Source: Breoghania sp. (GTDB taxonomy: Bacteria; Pseudomonadota; Alphaproteobacteria; Rhizobiales; Stappiaceae). Taken from it: a stretch of 64,000 bases of DNA. Of the stretch, positions 52,482 through 61,953 are shown piece by piece (position 1 is the stretch's first letter; each line of letters opens with the position of its first letter). The DNA is taken from positions 3,162,001-3,226,000 of the forward strand of contig NZ_OY771475.1 in assembly GCF_963674635.1 (NCBI RefSeq). The letters are read 5' to 3'. The position numbers and the translations under genes are program-made. The notes beneath the pieces are model-generated. The model had not been told where the DNA came from. It was given only the letters and a program-made list of their open reading frames with translations, and did not search any database.

Positions 52482-55285
52482 TTGACGGACGCCACAGCGC
52501 GCTGTCCGGGCTTTGCGGCCCGGGCCCGGCCCTCGCCGTCAAAGGCTTCGGTGAGCCGCTGACGGATGGTCGCCTGACGCGTGATGTTGGAGATTTTCTG
52601 ACCGGTCAGATCGGTGACATAGAAGACGTCCACCGCCCGCTCGCCGAAGGTCGCCACATGGGCGGAGGCAATATTGAGATTGAGGGAGGAGATCTCGCGG
52701 GTGAGGTCGTAGAGCAGGCCCGGACGGTCGAGACCCGACATTTCCAGAACCGTGTGGTTCTCGGAGACGGAATTCTTCACCAGCACCTCGGTTTCCAGAT
52801 GGAAGGCGCGGACCCGGCTGCGCCCCATGCTCTTGTGCGCAACACTCTCCGGCAACTTCTCCTCACCGCTCAGCGCGCCGCGGATGATGTTCGTCACCCG
52901 TTCGCCGCGGCGGCGCTCATCGGCATCATCCGGCAATTCGCGTGTGACGAAGATCGTGTCCAGCGCCAGTCCGTCTGTGGTGGTGTAGATCTGCGCATCG
53001 ACGATATTCGCGCCCGCGACCGAACAGGCCCCTGCAATGGTGGAAAGCAGGCGCGGATGGTCGGGCGCAAGCACCGTGATTTCGGTGACGCCTTCGAAGG
53101 CATGGGGGTGGACGCGCGTGGCCAGCCGGTTGTCGGAGATGTCGGCGGCGCGAATGAGCTCGGCGTGGACAAGCTGATCCTTCAGATCCACCCGGACCCA
53201 ATAGGCGGGGTAGTGGCGAGCGCGGTAGGCGGCGATTTCCGTCTCGCTCCAGCCTTTCAGCTTCTCGATGAGCTTGGACTGCGCGGCCGCGACCGGTCCT
53301 TCGCCGACATTGGGCGAGCCGCCGGAAAGCCGTGTCTCGGTTTCATAGTAGAGCGTGCGCAGGAGCTGCCCCTTCCAGCCGGTGAAGACGCCAGGGCCCA
53401 CAGCCTTGATGTCGGCGACGGTGAGGATCAGCAACAGCTTGAGGCGTTCCGGCGTCTGAACGACCCCCGCGAAATCGGCGATGGTCTTCTGATCGTTCAG
53501 ATCGCGCGACTGGGCGACCGTGCTCATGAGCAGATGATGCTCGATGAGCCAGCTCACCGTTTCCGTCTCGCCCGGCGTCAGACCGAGGCGCGGACACAGG
53601 CGCTTTGCGATGCGCGCGCCGACAATGGAATGATCTTCCGGGCGGCCCTTGGCGATGTCGTGGAGGAACAGCGCGACATAGAGCACACGGCGGTTCTGGA
53701 TCTCCTTGATGAGCCCGGTGGCCAGCGGATGATCGTCGCCGCGCTCGCCGCGTTCCAGCTCCGACAAGACGCCGATGGCGCGCAGCAGATGCTCGTCGAC
53801 CGTGTAGTGATGATACATGTTGAACTGCATCATCGCCTCGACCTTCCCGAAATCGGGAATGAAACGCGACAGCACGCCCGTCTCGCTCATCCGGCGCAGC
53901 ACCGTTTCCGGGTCATTGCGCGAGGTCAGGATGTTGATGAAAAGCCGGTTGGCTTCGCCGTTGTTGCGCAGATCCTTGTCGATCAGCCGCCGTGAGCGGC
54001 GCACCAGACGCATGGCGTCGGGGTGAAAAAGCAGATCATGACGCTCGGCCAGCGCGAAGATGCGGATCAGATTGACCGGATCGCGCTCGAAGACCTGATC
54101 GCCGGTGATGTTCAGGCGCTGGTTCTCGACCACGAAATCCGTGGTGCCGTCCAGCGGCCGGCTGCGGCGTGAACCGCGCAGGACGCCCAGAAACCGCGAG
54201 AGGCCCGGCGTGTGCTTGACGTGCTTTTCTTCCAGGTCGGCACACAGGATACGGGTCAGATCGCCCACATCCTTGGCGACGAGGAAATAGTGCTTCATGA
54301 AGCGTTCGACGTCGCGCTGGCCGGGATGTTCGGTGTAGCCGAGGCGCTGGGCGATCTCGCGCTGGATATCGAAGGAAAGCCGTTCCTCGGCCCGCTTGGT
54401 CAGGAAGTGCATGTGGCAGCGCACCGCCCAGAGGAAATCCTCGCATTGCAGAAAACGCTTGTTTTCGCGCTTGGAAAAGACCCCCGCCTTCACCATCTCG
54501 CTGCCTGACTGGACCTGATAGGCGTATTTGGCGATCCAGAAGAGCGTGTTGAGGTCGCGAAGGCCGCCCTTGCCCTCTTTCACATTGGGCTCCACCAGAT
54601 AGCGCGAGGCGCCCTGGCGGCGGTGGCGCTCATCGCGCTCGGCCAGTTTCGCGGTGACGAATTCGGTCGCCGTGCCCTTCACCACAGAATCGTTGAAGCT
54701 CTTGATCAGATTGTCATAAAGTGGCTGATCGCCCCACAGGAAGCGGGCTTCCAGAATGGCGGTGCGGATGGTCATGTCGGAGCGCGACAGGCGCACGCAA
54801 TCATCCACCGAACGCGTGGCATGGCCGACCTTCAGGCCCAGATCCCACAGCATGTAGAGGATGTATTCCACCACCTGCTCGCCCCAGGGCGTCTGCTTGT
54901 AGGGCAGCACGAAGAGCAGATCGACGTCCGACCCCGGCGCCAGCGTGCCGCGACCGTAGCCGCCGGTCGCCACCACGGCCATGTGCTCGGCGGAAGATGC
55001 GTTTGTCACCCGATAGACGTGCCAGATGGCGAAGTCGTAGATGACACGGATGATCTCGTCCTGCACATGGGCGAGCCGGTTGGCGCAGCGCAGCCCCCCG
55101 CCATCCTCGCGCAGGCGGCGCTCCACCTCGTCACGCCCGGCCTGGTAGGCGAGCTTCAGTTCCGCCAGCACCTGACTGCGGACCCTGGGATCGGAACCAT
55201 CCCCATCCTTCGTCAGGCCAGACAGCTTGTCCCGCAAGCCATCGGCATCGATCAATCCGGCGAAAATGTCGCTCTTGCTTGTCAT
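52478..55285 (-). CDS. glnD: bifunctional uridylyltransferase/uridylyl-removing enzyme GlnD
   Basis: Uridylylates and deuridylylates PII proteins according to glutamine, the central nitrogen sensor. The 935-residue protein has the nucleotidyltransferase domain with GGYGRGTLAPGSDVDLLF near residue 112, a PII-uridylyltransferase helical region, an HD phosphohydrolase domain with ALFLHDIAKGRPEDHS near 515, and two C-terminal ACT domains (about 725-815 and 845-925) for glutamine binding. Length and order match the rhizobial enzyme. It overlaps murJ and is the first gene of its unit. It is divergent from nothing known; the region 55286-55515 before mutS shows no gene. Confidence 0.97.
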   Translation of the reverse strand: MTSKSDIFAGLIDADGLRDKLSGLTKDGDGSDPRVRSQVLAELKLAYQAGRDEVERRLREDGGGLRCANRLAHVQDEIIRVIYDFAIWHVYRVTNASSAEHMAVVATGGYGRGTLAPGSDVDLLFVLPYKQTPWGEQVVEYILYMLWDLGLKVGHATRSVDDCVRLSRSDMTIRTAILEARFLWGDQPLYDNLIKSFNDSVVKGTATEFVTAKLAERDERHRRQGASRYLVEPNVKEGKGGLRDLNTLFWIAKYAYQVQSGSEMVKAGVFSKRENKRFLQCEDFLWAVRCHMHFLTKRAEERLSFDIQREIAQRLGYTEHPGQRDVERFMKHYFLVAKDVGDLTRILCADLEEKHVKHTPGLSRFLGVLRGSRRSRPLDGTTDFVVENQRLNITGDQVFERDPVNLIRIFALAERHDLLFHPDAMRLVRRSRRLIDKDLRNNGEANRLFINILTSRNDPETVLRRMSETGVLSRFIPDFGKVEAMMQFNMYHHYTVDEHLLRAIGVLSELERGERGDDHPLATGLIKEIQNRRVLYVALFLHDIAKGRPEDHSIVGARIAKRLCPRLGLTPGETETVSWLIEHHLLMSTVAQSRDLNDQKTIADFAGVVQTPERLKLLLILTVADIKAVGPGVFTGWKGQLLRTLYYETETRLSGGSPNVGEGPVAAAQSKLIEKLKGWSETEIAAYRARHYPAYWVRVDLKDQLVHAELIRAADISDNRLATRVHPHAFEGVTEITVLAPDHPRLLSTIAGACSVAGANIVDAQIYTTTDGLALDTIFVTRELPDDADERRRGERVTNIIRGALSGEEKLPESVAHKSMGRSRVRAFHLETEVLVKNSVSENHTVLEMSGLDRPGLLYDLTREISSLNLNIASAHVATFGERAVDVFYVTDLTGQKISNITRQATIRQRLTEAFDGEGRARAAKPGQRAVASVK

Positions 55286-55515
55286 GAGGCGGGGTCCGCA
55301 AACAGAGATTCGCGCAAGGTTATAGCAGCGTCAGACACAACACACGCGCCGCTTTTGCGGGCAGGCATGCAAAAACGGCAATTGCCATGCCCGGGCTCCG
55401 GTCACGTGCCTCACAGCCCGACGGGTCACCGTCACGCATAGCACCATTCGCGAGCCGGGCCGTCAGCCTGAATCCGTACTGCACCGCCGGCCCGCCAAAT
55501 GGCGGCCCGCCGATT

Positions 55516-58242
55516 TCAGCCGTTCTGCTCCGTCCGCGCCGCCTTCAGCCGGTAAAGCGCCTCCTGCGCCTGCCGGGGGGTCATATCGTCCGGATCGAGC
55601 GTATCGAGAAGCGCGCCCAGCGCATCGTCGAGGGGACCGGCGGCCGCCTGAGGCTTTGCGACATGGGCGGCAAAGAGCGGCAGATCGTCGATCAGCGCTT
55701 CAGCGGGGGCACTTCGATCCTGTTCCTCAAGCTGGGTGAGAACAGCGCGGGCCCGCTCCACCACCGCGGCTGGCAGGCCCGCCAGCTTGGCGACCTGGAT
55801 GCCGTAGGAGCGATCCGCCGCACCCGGCACGATCTCGTGCAGGAAGACCACATCGCCCTGCCACTCCTTGACCTTGACGGTGGCGTTTTCCAGCCGGTCG
55901 AGACGCTGGGAGAGCGCAGTCAGTTCGTGATAGTGGGTGGCGAAAAGGGCGCGGGCCCGGTTGACCTCGTGCAGATGCTCGATCGCGGCCCAGGCGATGG
56001 AGAGCCCGTCAAAGGTCGCCGTTCCGCGCCCGATTTCATCGAGGATCACCAGCGAGCGCTCGCCCGCCTGATTGAGGATGGCCGCCGTTTCCACCATCTC
56101 CACCATGAAGGTGGAGCGTCCGCGCGCCAGATCGTCCGCGGCCCCCACGCGGGAAAACAGCCGGTCCACCACACCCAGATGGGCATAGGAGGCCGGCACG
56201 AAGGAGCCGATCTGGGCGAGAACGGCAATCAGTGCGTTCTGGCGCAGGAAGGTCGACTTACCGGCCATGTTGGGACCGGTCACCAGCCAGATCCGGCCAT
56301 TGCCTCCCGCCGCCCCCGCCTGGGCATCCGGCCCCAGATCGCAGTCATTGGCCACGAAAGGCTCGCCGCTGTCACGCCTGAGCGCCTGTTCCACCACCGG
56401 GTGACGCCCGCCCTTTATGTCGAAGGCAAGACTGTCATCGACCAGCGGGCGGGCATAGCCTTCCGCTTCCGCCAGCGTCGCCAGCGCCGCCGTGACATCG
56501 AGCACGGCAAGGGCCTCGGCGGCCGCCTTGATCGCATCGCCCGCAGCCACGATGGCCGCCGTCAGATCGGCGAAGACGGCTTGCTCGATGCCGAGCGAGC
56601 GGTCGCCGGCATTGGCGATCTTGGTTTCCAGATCGCTCAGTTCGGTGGTGGTGAAACGCATCGCGCCCGCCATGGTCTGGCGGTGGATGAAGGTGCCGGG
56701 ATCGGCGGTCAGCTTGTCGGCATGGGCGGCGGGCACTTCGATGAACCAGCCGAGCACGTTGTTGTGCTTGATCTTGAGCGCGCGGATGCCTGCGGTGACC
56801 GAATAGTCGTTCTGGAGCCGGGCAATGACCTTGCGGCTTTCGTCGCGAAGCTGGCGCAATTCATCGAGTTCCGCCGAATACCCTTCGCGCACGAAGCCGC
56901 CGTCGCGCTTCAGGAGCGGCAATTCGTCGGCCAGCGCACGGGCAAGCGTATCGGTCAGATCGCGCGGGGAGGCCGCAAGAGCGCGTGTGGCGGCGTCCAG
57001 CTCCTTCGGCGGCGCGCCGGGGCAGGCGGCCATGAGATCAGCGATCGCGTGGCCCGCTTCAAGCCCGTGCCGGATGGCAGCGAGATCGCGGGGGCCCGCA
57101 CGATCCATCGCGATGCGCGAGAGCGCGCGCGGCATGTCGGGCGCCTGACGCAGCGCCGCGCGCAGGCGATCGCGCAGCAACGTGTCCTCGTGGAGGAAGG
57201 CGAGTGAATCGTGGCGGTCCGAGATTTCCTGAGGATCGGTCAGCGGCGCCGCCAGACGGCCCGCCAGCAGGCGCGAGCCGCCGCCGGTCACGGTGCGGTC
57301 GATCACGGAGAGAAGCGAACCGGTCTTTTCGCCCGACAATGTGCGCACCAGTTCCAGATTGGCGCGGGTCGCAGGGTCGATGAGCATGGCGCGTCCGGCG
57401 TGGTCGCGCTGGGGCGCATCGAGCGGCGGGCGCTGGCCGAGCTGCGTCTTTTCCACGTAGGCGACGACCGCAGAGGCCGCACAAAGTTCCGCCCGCGTGA
57501 ACGCGCCGAAGCCGTCGAGCGTGGCGACGCGGAAGAAGCCCGCCAGCCGGTCGGCCGCGGTTGCGCCATCGAAAAGCGCGCGCGCGACCGGGGTCACCGA
57601 CCCGCGCAGGTTCTGCCAGATCGGGCGCAGATCCGCGTCATCGTCAAGCACGTCGGGAATGACGATCTCGCTTGCATCGATGCGGGCAAGTTCCGCGGGA
57701 AGGCTGATCGCGTCGGCCTCCGTCACCCGGAAGGCGCCGGTGGAAATGTCGATCCAGGCAAGCCCGAAGGTTCCGGCCCCTTCGCCGGTGCGAAGACGCG
57801 ACACGGCAGCCAGGTAATTGTTCGCGCCCGCATCGAGCAGGCGGTCCTCGGTCAGGGTGCCGGGGGTGACGAGACGCACCACGTCGCGGCGCACCACCGA
57901 TTTGGAGCCCCGCTTCTTGGCCTCTGCCGGATCTTCCATCTGTTCGCAAACAGCGACGCGATGGCCCAGCGCGATCAGCTTCTGGAGATAGTCGTCGGCG
58001 GCGTGGATCGGCACGCCGCACATCGGAATATCCTCGCCCAGATGCTTGCCGCGCTTTGTCAGCGTGATGCCGAGCGCGCGCGACGCCGTCTCCGCATCCT
58101 CGAAGAACAGTTCGTAGAAGTCCCCCATCCGATAGAACAGAAGGCTATCGGGGTTGGCGGTCTTGATCTCGATATACTGCTCCATCATCGGCGTGGCTTG
58201 CCGGGGCGCAGTGGACTTGGTTGTGGTGGCGGTGCTCGTCAT
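55516..58242 (-). CDS. mutS: DNA mismatch repair protein MutS
   Basis: Recognises base mismatches. The 908-residue protein, starting at the ATG at 58242, has the mismatch-contact motif in FYRMGDFYELFFEDA (Phe and Glu of domain I), the connector and lever domains, and the ATPase domain with Walker A TGPNMAGKSTFLRQN and the FATHYHELTALS signature. A second ATG at 58278 (12 codons longer) and internal starts at the MMEQY segment are possible; there is no clear ribosome-binding site for any. The reading frame stays open far upstream of the start, which is antisense to the malic enzyme and is not part of the gene. It is divergent from maeB. Confidence 0.97.
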   Translation of the reverse strand: MTSTATTTKSTAPRQATPMMEQYIEIKTANPDSLLFYRMGDFYELFFEDAETASRALGITLTKRGKHLGEDIPMCGVPIHAADDYLQKLIALGHRVAVCEQMEDPAEAKKRGSKSVVRRDVVRLVTPGTLTEDRLLDAGANNYLAAVSRLRTGEGAGTFGLAWIDISTGAFRVTEADAISLPAELARIDASEIVIPDVLDDDADLRPIWQNLRGSVTPVARALFDGATAADRLAGFFRVATLDGFGAFTRAELCAASAVVAYVEKTQLGQRPPLDAPQRDHAGRAMLIDPATRANLELVRTLSGEKTGSLLSVIDRTVTGGGSRLLAGRLAAPLTDPQEISDRHDSLAFLHEDTLLRDRLRAALRQAPDMPRALSRIAMDRAGPRDLAAIRHGLEAGHAIADLMAACPGAPPKELDAATRALAASPRDLTDTLARALADELPLLKRDGGFVREGYSAELDELRQLRDESRKVIARLQNDYSVTAGIRALKIKHNNVLGWFIEVPAAHADKLTADPGTFIHRQTMAGAMRFTTTELSDLETKIANAGDRSLGIEQAVFADLTAAIVAAGDAIKAAAEALAVLDVTAALATLAEAEGYARPLVDDSLAFDIKGGRHPVVEQALRRDSGEPFVANDCDLGPDAQAGAAGGNGRIWLVTGPNMAGKSTFLRQNALIAVLAQIGSFVPASYAHLGVVDRLFSRVGAADDLARGRSTFMVEMVETAAILNQAGERSLVILDEIGRGTATFDGLSIAWAAIEHLHEVNRARALFATHYHELTALSQRLDRLENATVKVKEWQGDVVFLHEIVPGAADRSYGIQVAKLAGLPAAVVERARAVLTQLEEQDRSAPAEALIDDLPLFAAHVAKPQAAAGPLDDALGALLDTLDPDDMTPRQAQEALYRLKAARTEQNG

Positions 58243-58377
58243 GGCGGCGACGTTAGCAAAATGAATAACGAGTTTCATCGTCGTGCGGGCCAAGCTTTCC
58301 TTGTGGCACCTGTTTTCGGGGGATAATCTGCGCGCCACTTGAAACGGCGGAAGCCGGACATCATCGGGAGGAAATCG

Positions 58378-60657
58378 ATGTCGCCACGAAACCCGACATC
58401 CAAGAGCGGCTTGTCTTTCACGGATCAGGAGGCGCTCCTGTTCCATCAGGAGGGCAAGCCGGGCAAGCTGGAAATCGTGCCGACAAAGCCGATGGCCACT
58501 CAGCGCGACCTGTCGCTGGCCTATTCGCCCGGTGTCGCCGTTCCGGTTCTCGCCATCAAGGACGATCCCTCCCGCGCCTTCGACTACACCGCCCGCGGCA
58601 ATCTTGTGGCGGTCATCACCAATGGGTCCGCCATTCTGGGCCTCGGCAATCTGGGGCCGCTGGCGGCCAAGCCGGTGATGGAAGGCAAGGCGGTGCTCTT
58701 CAAGCGATTCGCCGATGTCGATTCCATCGATCTGGAAGTCGATACCAGCGACGTGGACGAATTCATCAACTGCGTGCGCTATCTCGGCCCGACCTTCGGC
58801 GGCATCAACCTGGAAGACATCAAGGCGCCCGACTGCTTCATCATCGAAAGCCGTCTGCGCGAACTGATGGACATCCCGGTCTTTCATGACGACCAGCATG
58901 GCACGGCGATCATCGCGGTTGCCGGCCTGATCAACGCGGCCCAGATCACCGGGCGCGATATCGCCTCCATGAAAGTGGTGTGCAATGGCGCGGGCGCGGC
59001 GGGCATCGCCTGCATCGAACTGCTCAAGGCGCTGGGCGTGCCGCATGACAACGTCATCCTGTGCGACACCAAGGGAACGATCTACACGGGCCGTGAAGAA
59101 GGCATGAACCAGTGGAAGTCGGCCCATGCGGTGCCGACGGAAGCGCGCACGCTTGCGGAAGCCATGAAGGGGGCGGATGTCTTCGTGGGCGTGTCGGCCA
59201 AGGGCGCGCTGACGCCGGACATGGTCGCCTCCATGGCCGATCAGCCGATCATCTTCGCCATGGCCAACCCGGATCCGGAAATCACGCCGGAAGAGGTGGC
59301 GGCGGTGCGCGACGACGCCATCATGGCGACGGGACGTTCCGACTATCCCAACCAGGTCAACAACGTTCTGGGCTTTCCCTATATCTTCCGCGGCGCGCTC
59401 GACGTGCAGGCAACCACCATCAACGAGCCGATGAAGGTGGCCGCCGCCCAGGCGTTGGCCGCCCTGGCGCGTGAGGACGTGCCCGACGAGGTGGCCGCCG
59501 CCTACAAGGGCAACCGCCCGAAATTCGGCCCCGACTACATCATTCCCGTGCCCTTCGATCCGCGCCTGATCGCCTGCGTCTCCCCGGCTGTTGCCAAGGC
59601 GGCGATGGATTCCGGTGTGGCGCGAAAGCCCATCATCGACATGGATGCCTATGCGGCGGCGCTGAATGCGCGGCGCGATCCGGTCGCCGGCACGCTCAGC
59701 CGCATCTTCACCAAGGTGCGCTCCGCACCCAAGCGCATCGTCTTCGCCGAAGGCGAGGAGCCGCAGGTGATGCGCGCGGCCACCGCCTTCGTCGCGCAGG
59801 GGCTCGGCACCGCGATCCTGATCGGCCGCGAGGAGGAGATCCAGCGCGTGGCCACGGAGAACGGCATCGATCTCAGGCCCGGTATCGAGATCCACAACGC
59901 CCGGCTTTCCAACAAGAACCGGGATTACGCCGAATATCTTTACACGCGGCTTCAGCGGCGCGGCTACCTGCTGCGCGACTGCCAGCGGCTCGTCAACAAT
60001 GACCGCAACTACTGGGCCGCGATCATGGTGGCGCGCGGCGATGCCGACGGCATGGTGACGGGCGTGACGCGCAACTATTCGGTCGCGCTCGATACGGTGC
60101 GCAAGGTGATCGACACCAAGCCCGGCCACCGGGTGATCGGCGCTTCGCTGATCCTGGCGCGCGGGCGCACGGTTCTGGTGGCGGACACGGCCGTTCACGA
60201 AATGCCGAGCGCGGAACAACTGGCCGATATCGCGGTGGAAGCCGCCCATGTGGCGCGGCGGCTGGGGTATGAACCGCGGGTCGCCATGCTTGCCTTTTCC
60301 ACCTTCGGGCATCCCGACAGCGAACGCTCGGAACGGGTGCGCGAAGCGGTGGCGATGCTCGACAAGCGCCGGGTCGATTTCGAATATGACGGGGAAATGG
60401 CCGCCGACGTGGCGCTCAACGCCGACGCCATGGCCGCCTATCCGTTCTGCCGTCTGTCGGGTCCGGCCAATGTGCTGATCATGCCGGCGTTCCACGCCGC
60501 CTCGATCTCCACCAAGATGCTGCAGGAACTGGGCGGCTCCACGGTGATCGGCCCGCTTCTGGTCGGCCTCGACAAGCCGGTGCAGATCGTGCCGCTTTCC
60601 GCCAAGGACAGCGACATCGTGAACATGGCGGCGGTGACCGCCTACAACGTGACCTGA
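58378..60657 (+). CDS. maeB: NADP-dependent malic enzyme with phosphotransacetylase-like domain
   Basis: Oxidative decarboxylation of malate to pyruvate with NADP. The 759-residue product has the malic enzyme N- and NAD-binding domains (about 1-425), including LAYSPGVAVPV, FHDDQHGTAIIAVAGL and VVCNGAGAAGIACIELL, and a C-terminal phosphotransacetylase-like domain (about 430-759), which in this family is regulatory, not catalytic. The start at 58378 has GGGAGGAAATCG upstream; an upstream ATG at 58339 adds 13 residues. It is ended by a hairpin at 60679-60708. Confidence 0.96.
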   Translation: MSPRNPTSKSGLSFTDQEALLFHQEGKPGKLEIVPTKPMATQRDLSLAYSPGVAVPVLAIKDDPSRAFDYTARGNLVAVITNGSAILGLGNLGPLAAKPVMEGKAVLFKRFADVDSIDLEVDTSDVDEFINCVRYLGPTFGGINLEDIKAPDCFIIESRLRELMDIPVFHDDQHGTAIIAVAGLINAAQITGRDIASMKVVCNGAGAAGIACIELLKALGVPHDNVILCDTKGTIYTGREEGMNQWKSAHAVPTEARTLAEAMKGADVFVGVSAKGALTPDMVASMADQPIIFAMANPDPEITPEEVAAVRDDAIMATGRSDYPNQVNNVLGFPYIFRGALDVQATTINEPMKVAAAQALAALAREDVPDEVAAAYKGNRPKFGPDYIIPVPFDPRLIACVSPAVAKAAMDSGVARKPIIDMDAYAAALNARRDPVAGTLSRIFTKVRSAPKRIVFAEGEEPQVMRAATAFVAQGLGTAILIGREEEIQRVATENGIDLRPGIEIHNARLSNKNRDYAEYLYTRLQRRGYLLRDCQRLVNNDRNYWAAIMVARGDADGMVTGVTRNYSVALDTVRKVIDTKPGHRVIGASLILARGRTVLVADTAVHEMPSAEQLADIAVEAAHVARRLGYEPRVAMLAFSTFGHPDSERSERVREAVAMLDKRRVDFEYDGEMAADVALNADAMAAYPFCRLSGPANVLIMPAFHAASISTKMLQELGGSTVIGPLLVGLDKPVQIVPLSAKDSDIVNMAAVTAYNVT

Positions 60658-60678
60658 CTTTCGCTCACCGATTGAAAA

Positions 60679-60708
60679 GACGAAGGCCCGCCCCCGCGGG
60701 CCTTCGTC
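60679..60708. terminator. hairpin terminator between maeB and the YegP-like gene
   Basis: A perfect 13-base stem, GACGAAGGCCCGC with GCGGGCCTTCGTC, encloses CCCC. The U tract is short on the plus strand (CTGCC), while on the minus strand TTTTCAATC follows, so it may serve the minus gene better. It lies between convergent genes. Confidence 0.8.
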
Positions 60709-60715
60709 CTGCCCC

Positions 60716-60925
60716 TCAGGCTTCCTTGGAAGCTTCTTCCTCGTCGAAGATCGAAACATCCGCGGATGTCTGCATGATCTCGATGCCACGCAAGCAATCG
60801 GCGCGCTTCTTGTAGCCTTCGCTGCTCACGGCAATCGTGTTGCCGTTGGACGCCCCGAACGACCAGCGCCACTCGCCAGCCTTGTCCTTGTACAGCCTGT
60901 AAGACGGAAACGATCTTTTCGACAT
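60716..60925 (-). CDS. YegP/DUF1508-like small protein
   Basis: The 69-residue protein matches the DUF1508 (YegP-like) repeat fold: FPSYRLYKDKAGEWRWSFGA, followed by SNGNTIAVSSEGYKKRADCL. One copy of the repeat is present, where E. coli YegP has two. The tail is acidic (FDEEEASKEA). Function is unknown. The start at 60925 has AAGGGAAGGAG upstream, a strong site, whereas the frame extends back to 61141 without such a signal. It is convergent with maeB and divergent from trpF. Confidence 0.88.
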   Translation of the reverse strand: MSKRSFPSYRLYKDKAGEWRWSFGASNGNTIAVSSEGYKKRADCLRGIEIMQTSADVSIFDEEEASKEA

Positions 60926-61287
60926 GGGTTCTCCTTCCCTTGAGGGCTCTTCGATCGAAGAAAACGTGTCGAGCTCGACCGTGGCCTGCGCAAACGCGAT
61001 TTCGGCCCACTCGGTACTCATCGCCCTGCGCCCGGCACCCGTGTTGCAGGAAGTGCATGGAAAGCGCCTGCGGGATTGTTCCGACCGCTTGCCGTTGCAC
61101 CGTCCCTGCAACTCTGGTTCATCGGGAGCAGGTGTCAACATTCATATGCCCCTGGGGCAGATTTCTTTGCCCGGCTGCAAAAGCGCGCCCTTTCGAAGGT
61201 CCGGGATCGTCAGATCCGCTCAGGCTGTGCAAAGCAGCAAAAGCGCCTATATTCGCAAATGTCAAAACGCTTTCTTTCGGAAATCAT
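60926..61287. other. divergent intergenic region upstream of the trp genes
   Basis: This 362-base gap lies between the divergent YegP-like gene and trpF and should hold their promoters. I looked for a leader peptide or attenuator preceding trpF and did not see one. No repeat or strong hairpin is evident. Confidence 0.45.
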
Positions 61288-61953
61288 ATGCCCACCCGGA
61301 TCAAGATCTGCGGACTTTCAACGCCGGAAACCATGGAAACGGCGCTGGAGGCGGGGGCCGATCTGGTCGGTCTCGTCTTCTTTCCGCCAAGCCCGCGCCA
61401 TGTCTCCATGGAGCTGGCAGCCCAACTCGCCGCGCAGGCGCGCGGGCGGGCCGGAATCGTTGCGCTGACTGTCGATGCGGATGACGCGCTCATCGACGAG
61501 ATCGCGAAAGAGGTCGATCCGGACATGTTCCAGCTTCACGGCAAGGAGCCGCCTGAGCGGGCGGACGCGATCCGGGCGCGCACGGGAAAGCCGGTCATGA
61601 AGGCCTTCGGCATTCGCGAGCGCGGCGATCTGGACGCGGTCGCGGCTTATTCCGGTCACATCGACCGGGTGCTCTTCGACAGCAAGCCGCCAAAGGACGC
61701 CGCCGTTCCCGGCGGAACTGGCAAGAGCTTCGACTGGCATCTCATGGAAAGCCTTGACCTCGATGCGCCCTTCATGCTTTCCGGTGGTCTCGATGCCGGA
61801 AATGTCACGCAAGCGCTTTCGATCACGGGAGCGGAGGCGGTCGACGTTTCCTCCGGCGTCGAGGCGGAACGTGGCGTCAAGGACCCGGCGCTGATCCGCG
61901 CATTCATCGAGACAGTGCACGCATTCGACAGAGAACGAGGACAGGCGAAGTGA
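61288..61953 (+). CDS. trpF: phosphoribosylanthranilate isomerase
   Basis: Third step of tryptophan synthesis from chorismate. The 221-residue barrel starts MPTRIKICGLSTPETMETAL, with the catalytic Cys in KICGL. Further signatures are LVGLVFFPPSPRHVS, FQLHGKEPPE, LFDSKPP and LSGGLDAGNV (Asp and phosphate loop). The start at 61288 gives the family N-terminus; a longer frame from 60940 is not family-like. The stop overlaps the GTG start of trpB by four bases. In Hyphomicrobiales trpF-trpB-trpA lies apart from the other trp genes, as here. Confidence 0.97.
   Translation: MPTRIKICGLSTPETMETALEAGADLVGLVFFPPSPRHVSMELAAQLAAQARGRAGIVALTVDADDALIDEIAKEVDPDMFQLHGKEPPERADAIRARTGKPVMKAFGIRERGDLDAVAAYSGHIDRVLFDSKPPKDAAVPGGTGKSFDWHLMESLDLDAPFMLSGGLDAGNVTQALSITGAEAVDVSSGVEAERGVKDPALIRAFIETVHAFDRERGQAK

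Noticed and set aside
58243..60789. The mutS reading frame stays open for about 2.5 kb beyond its start, antisense to the malic enzyme gene
   Set aside because: The extension shows His/Arg/Gly/Asp-rich residues typical of a high-GC antisense shadow, and the true MutS N-terminus is plainly visible at 58242.
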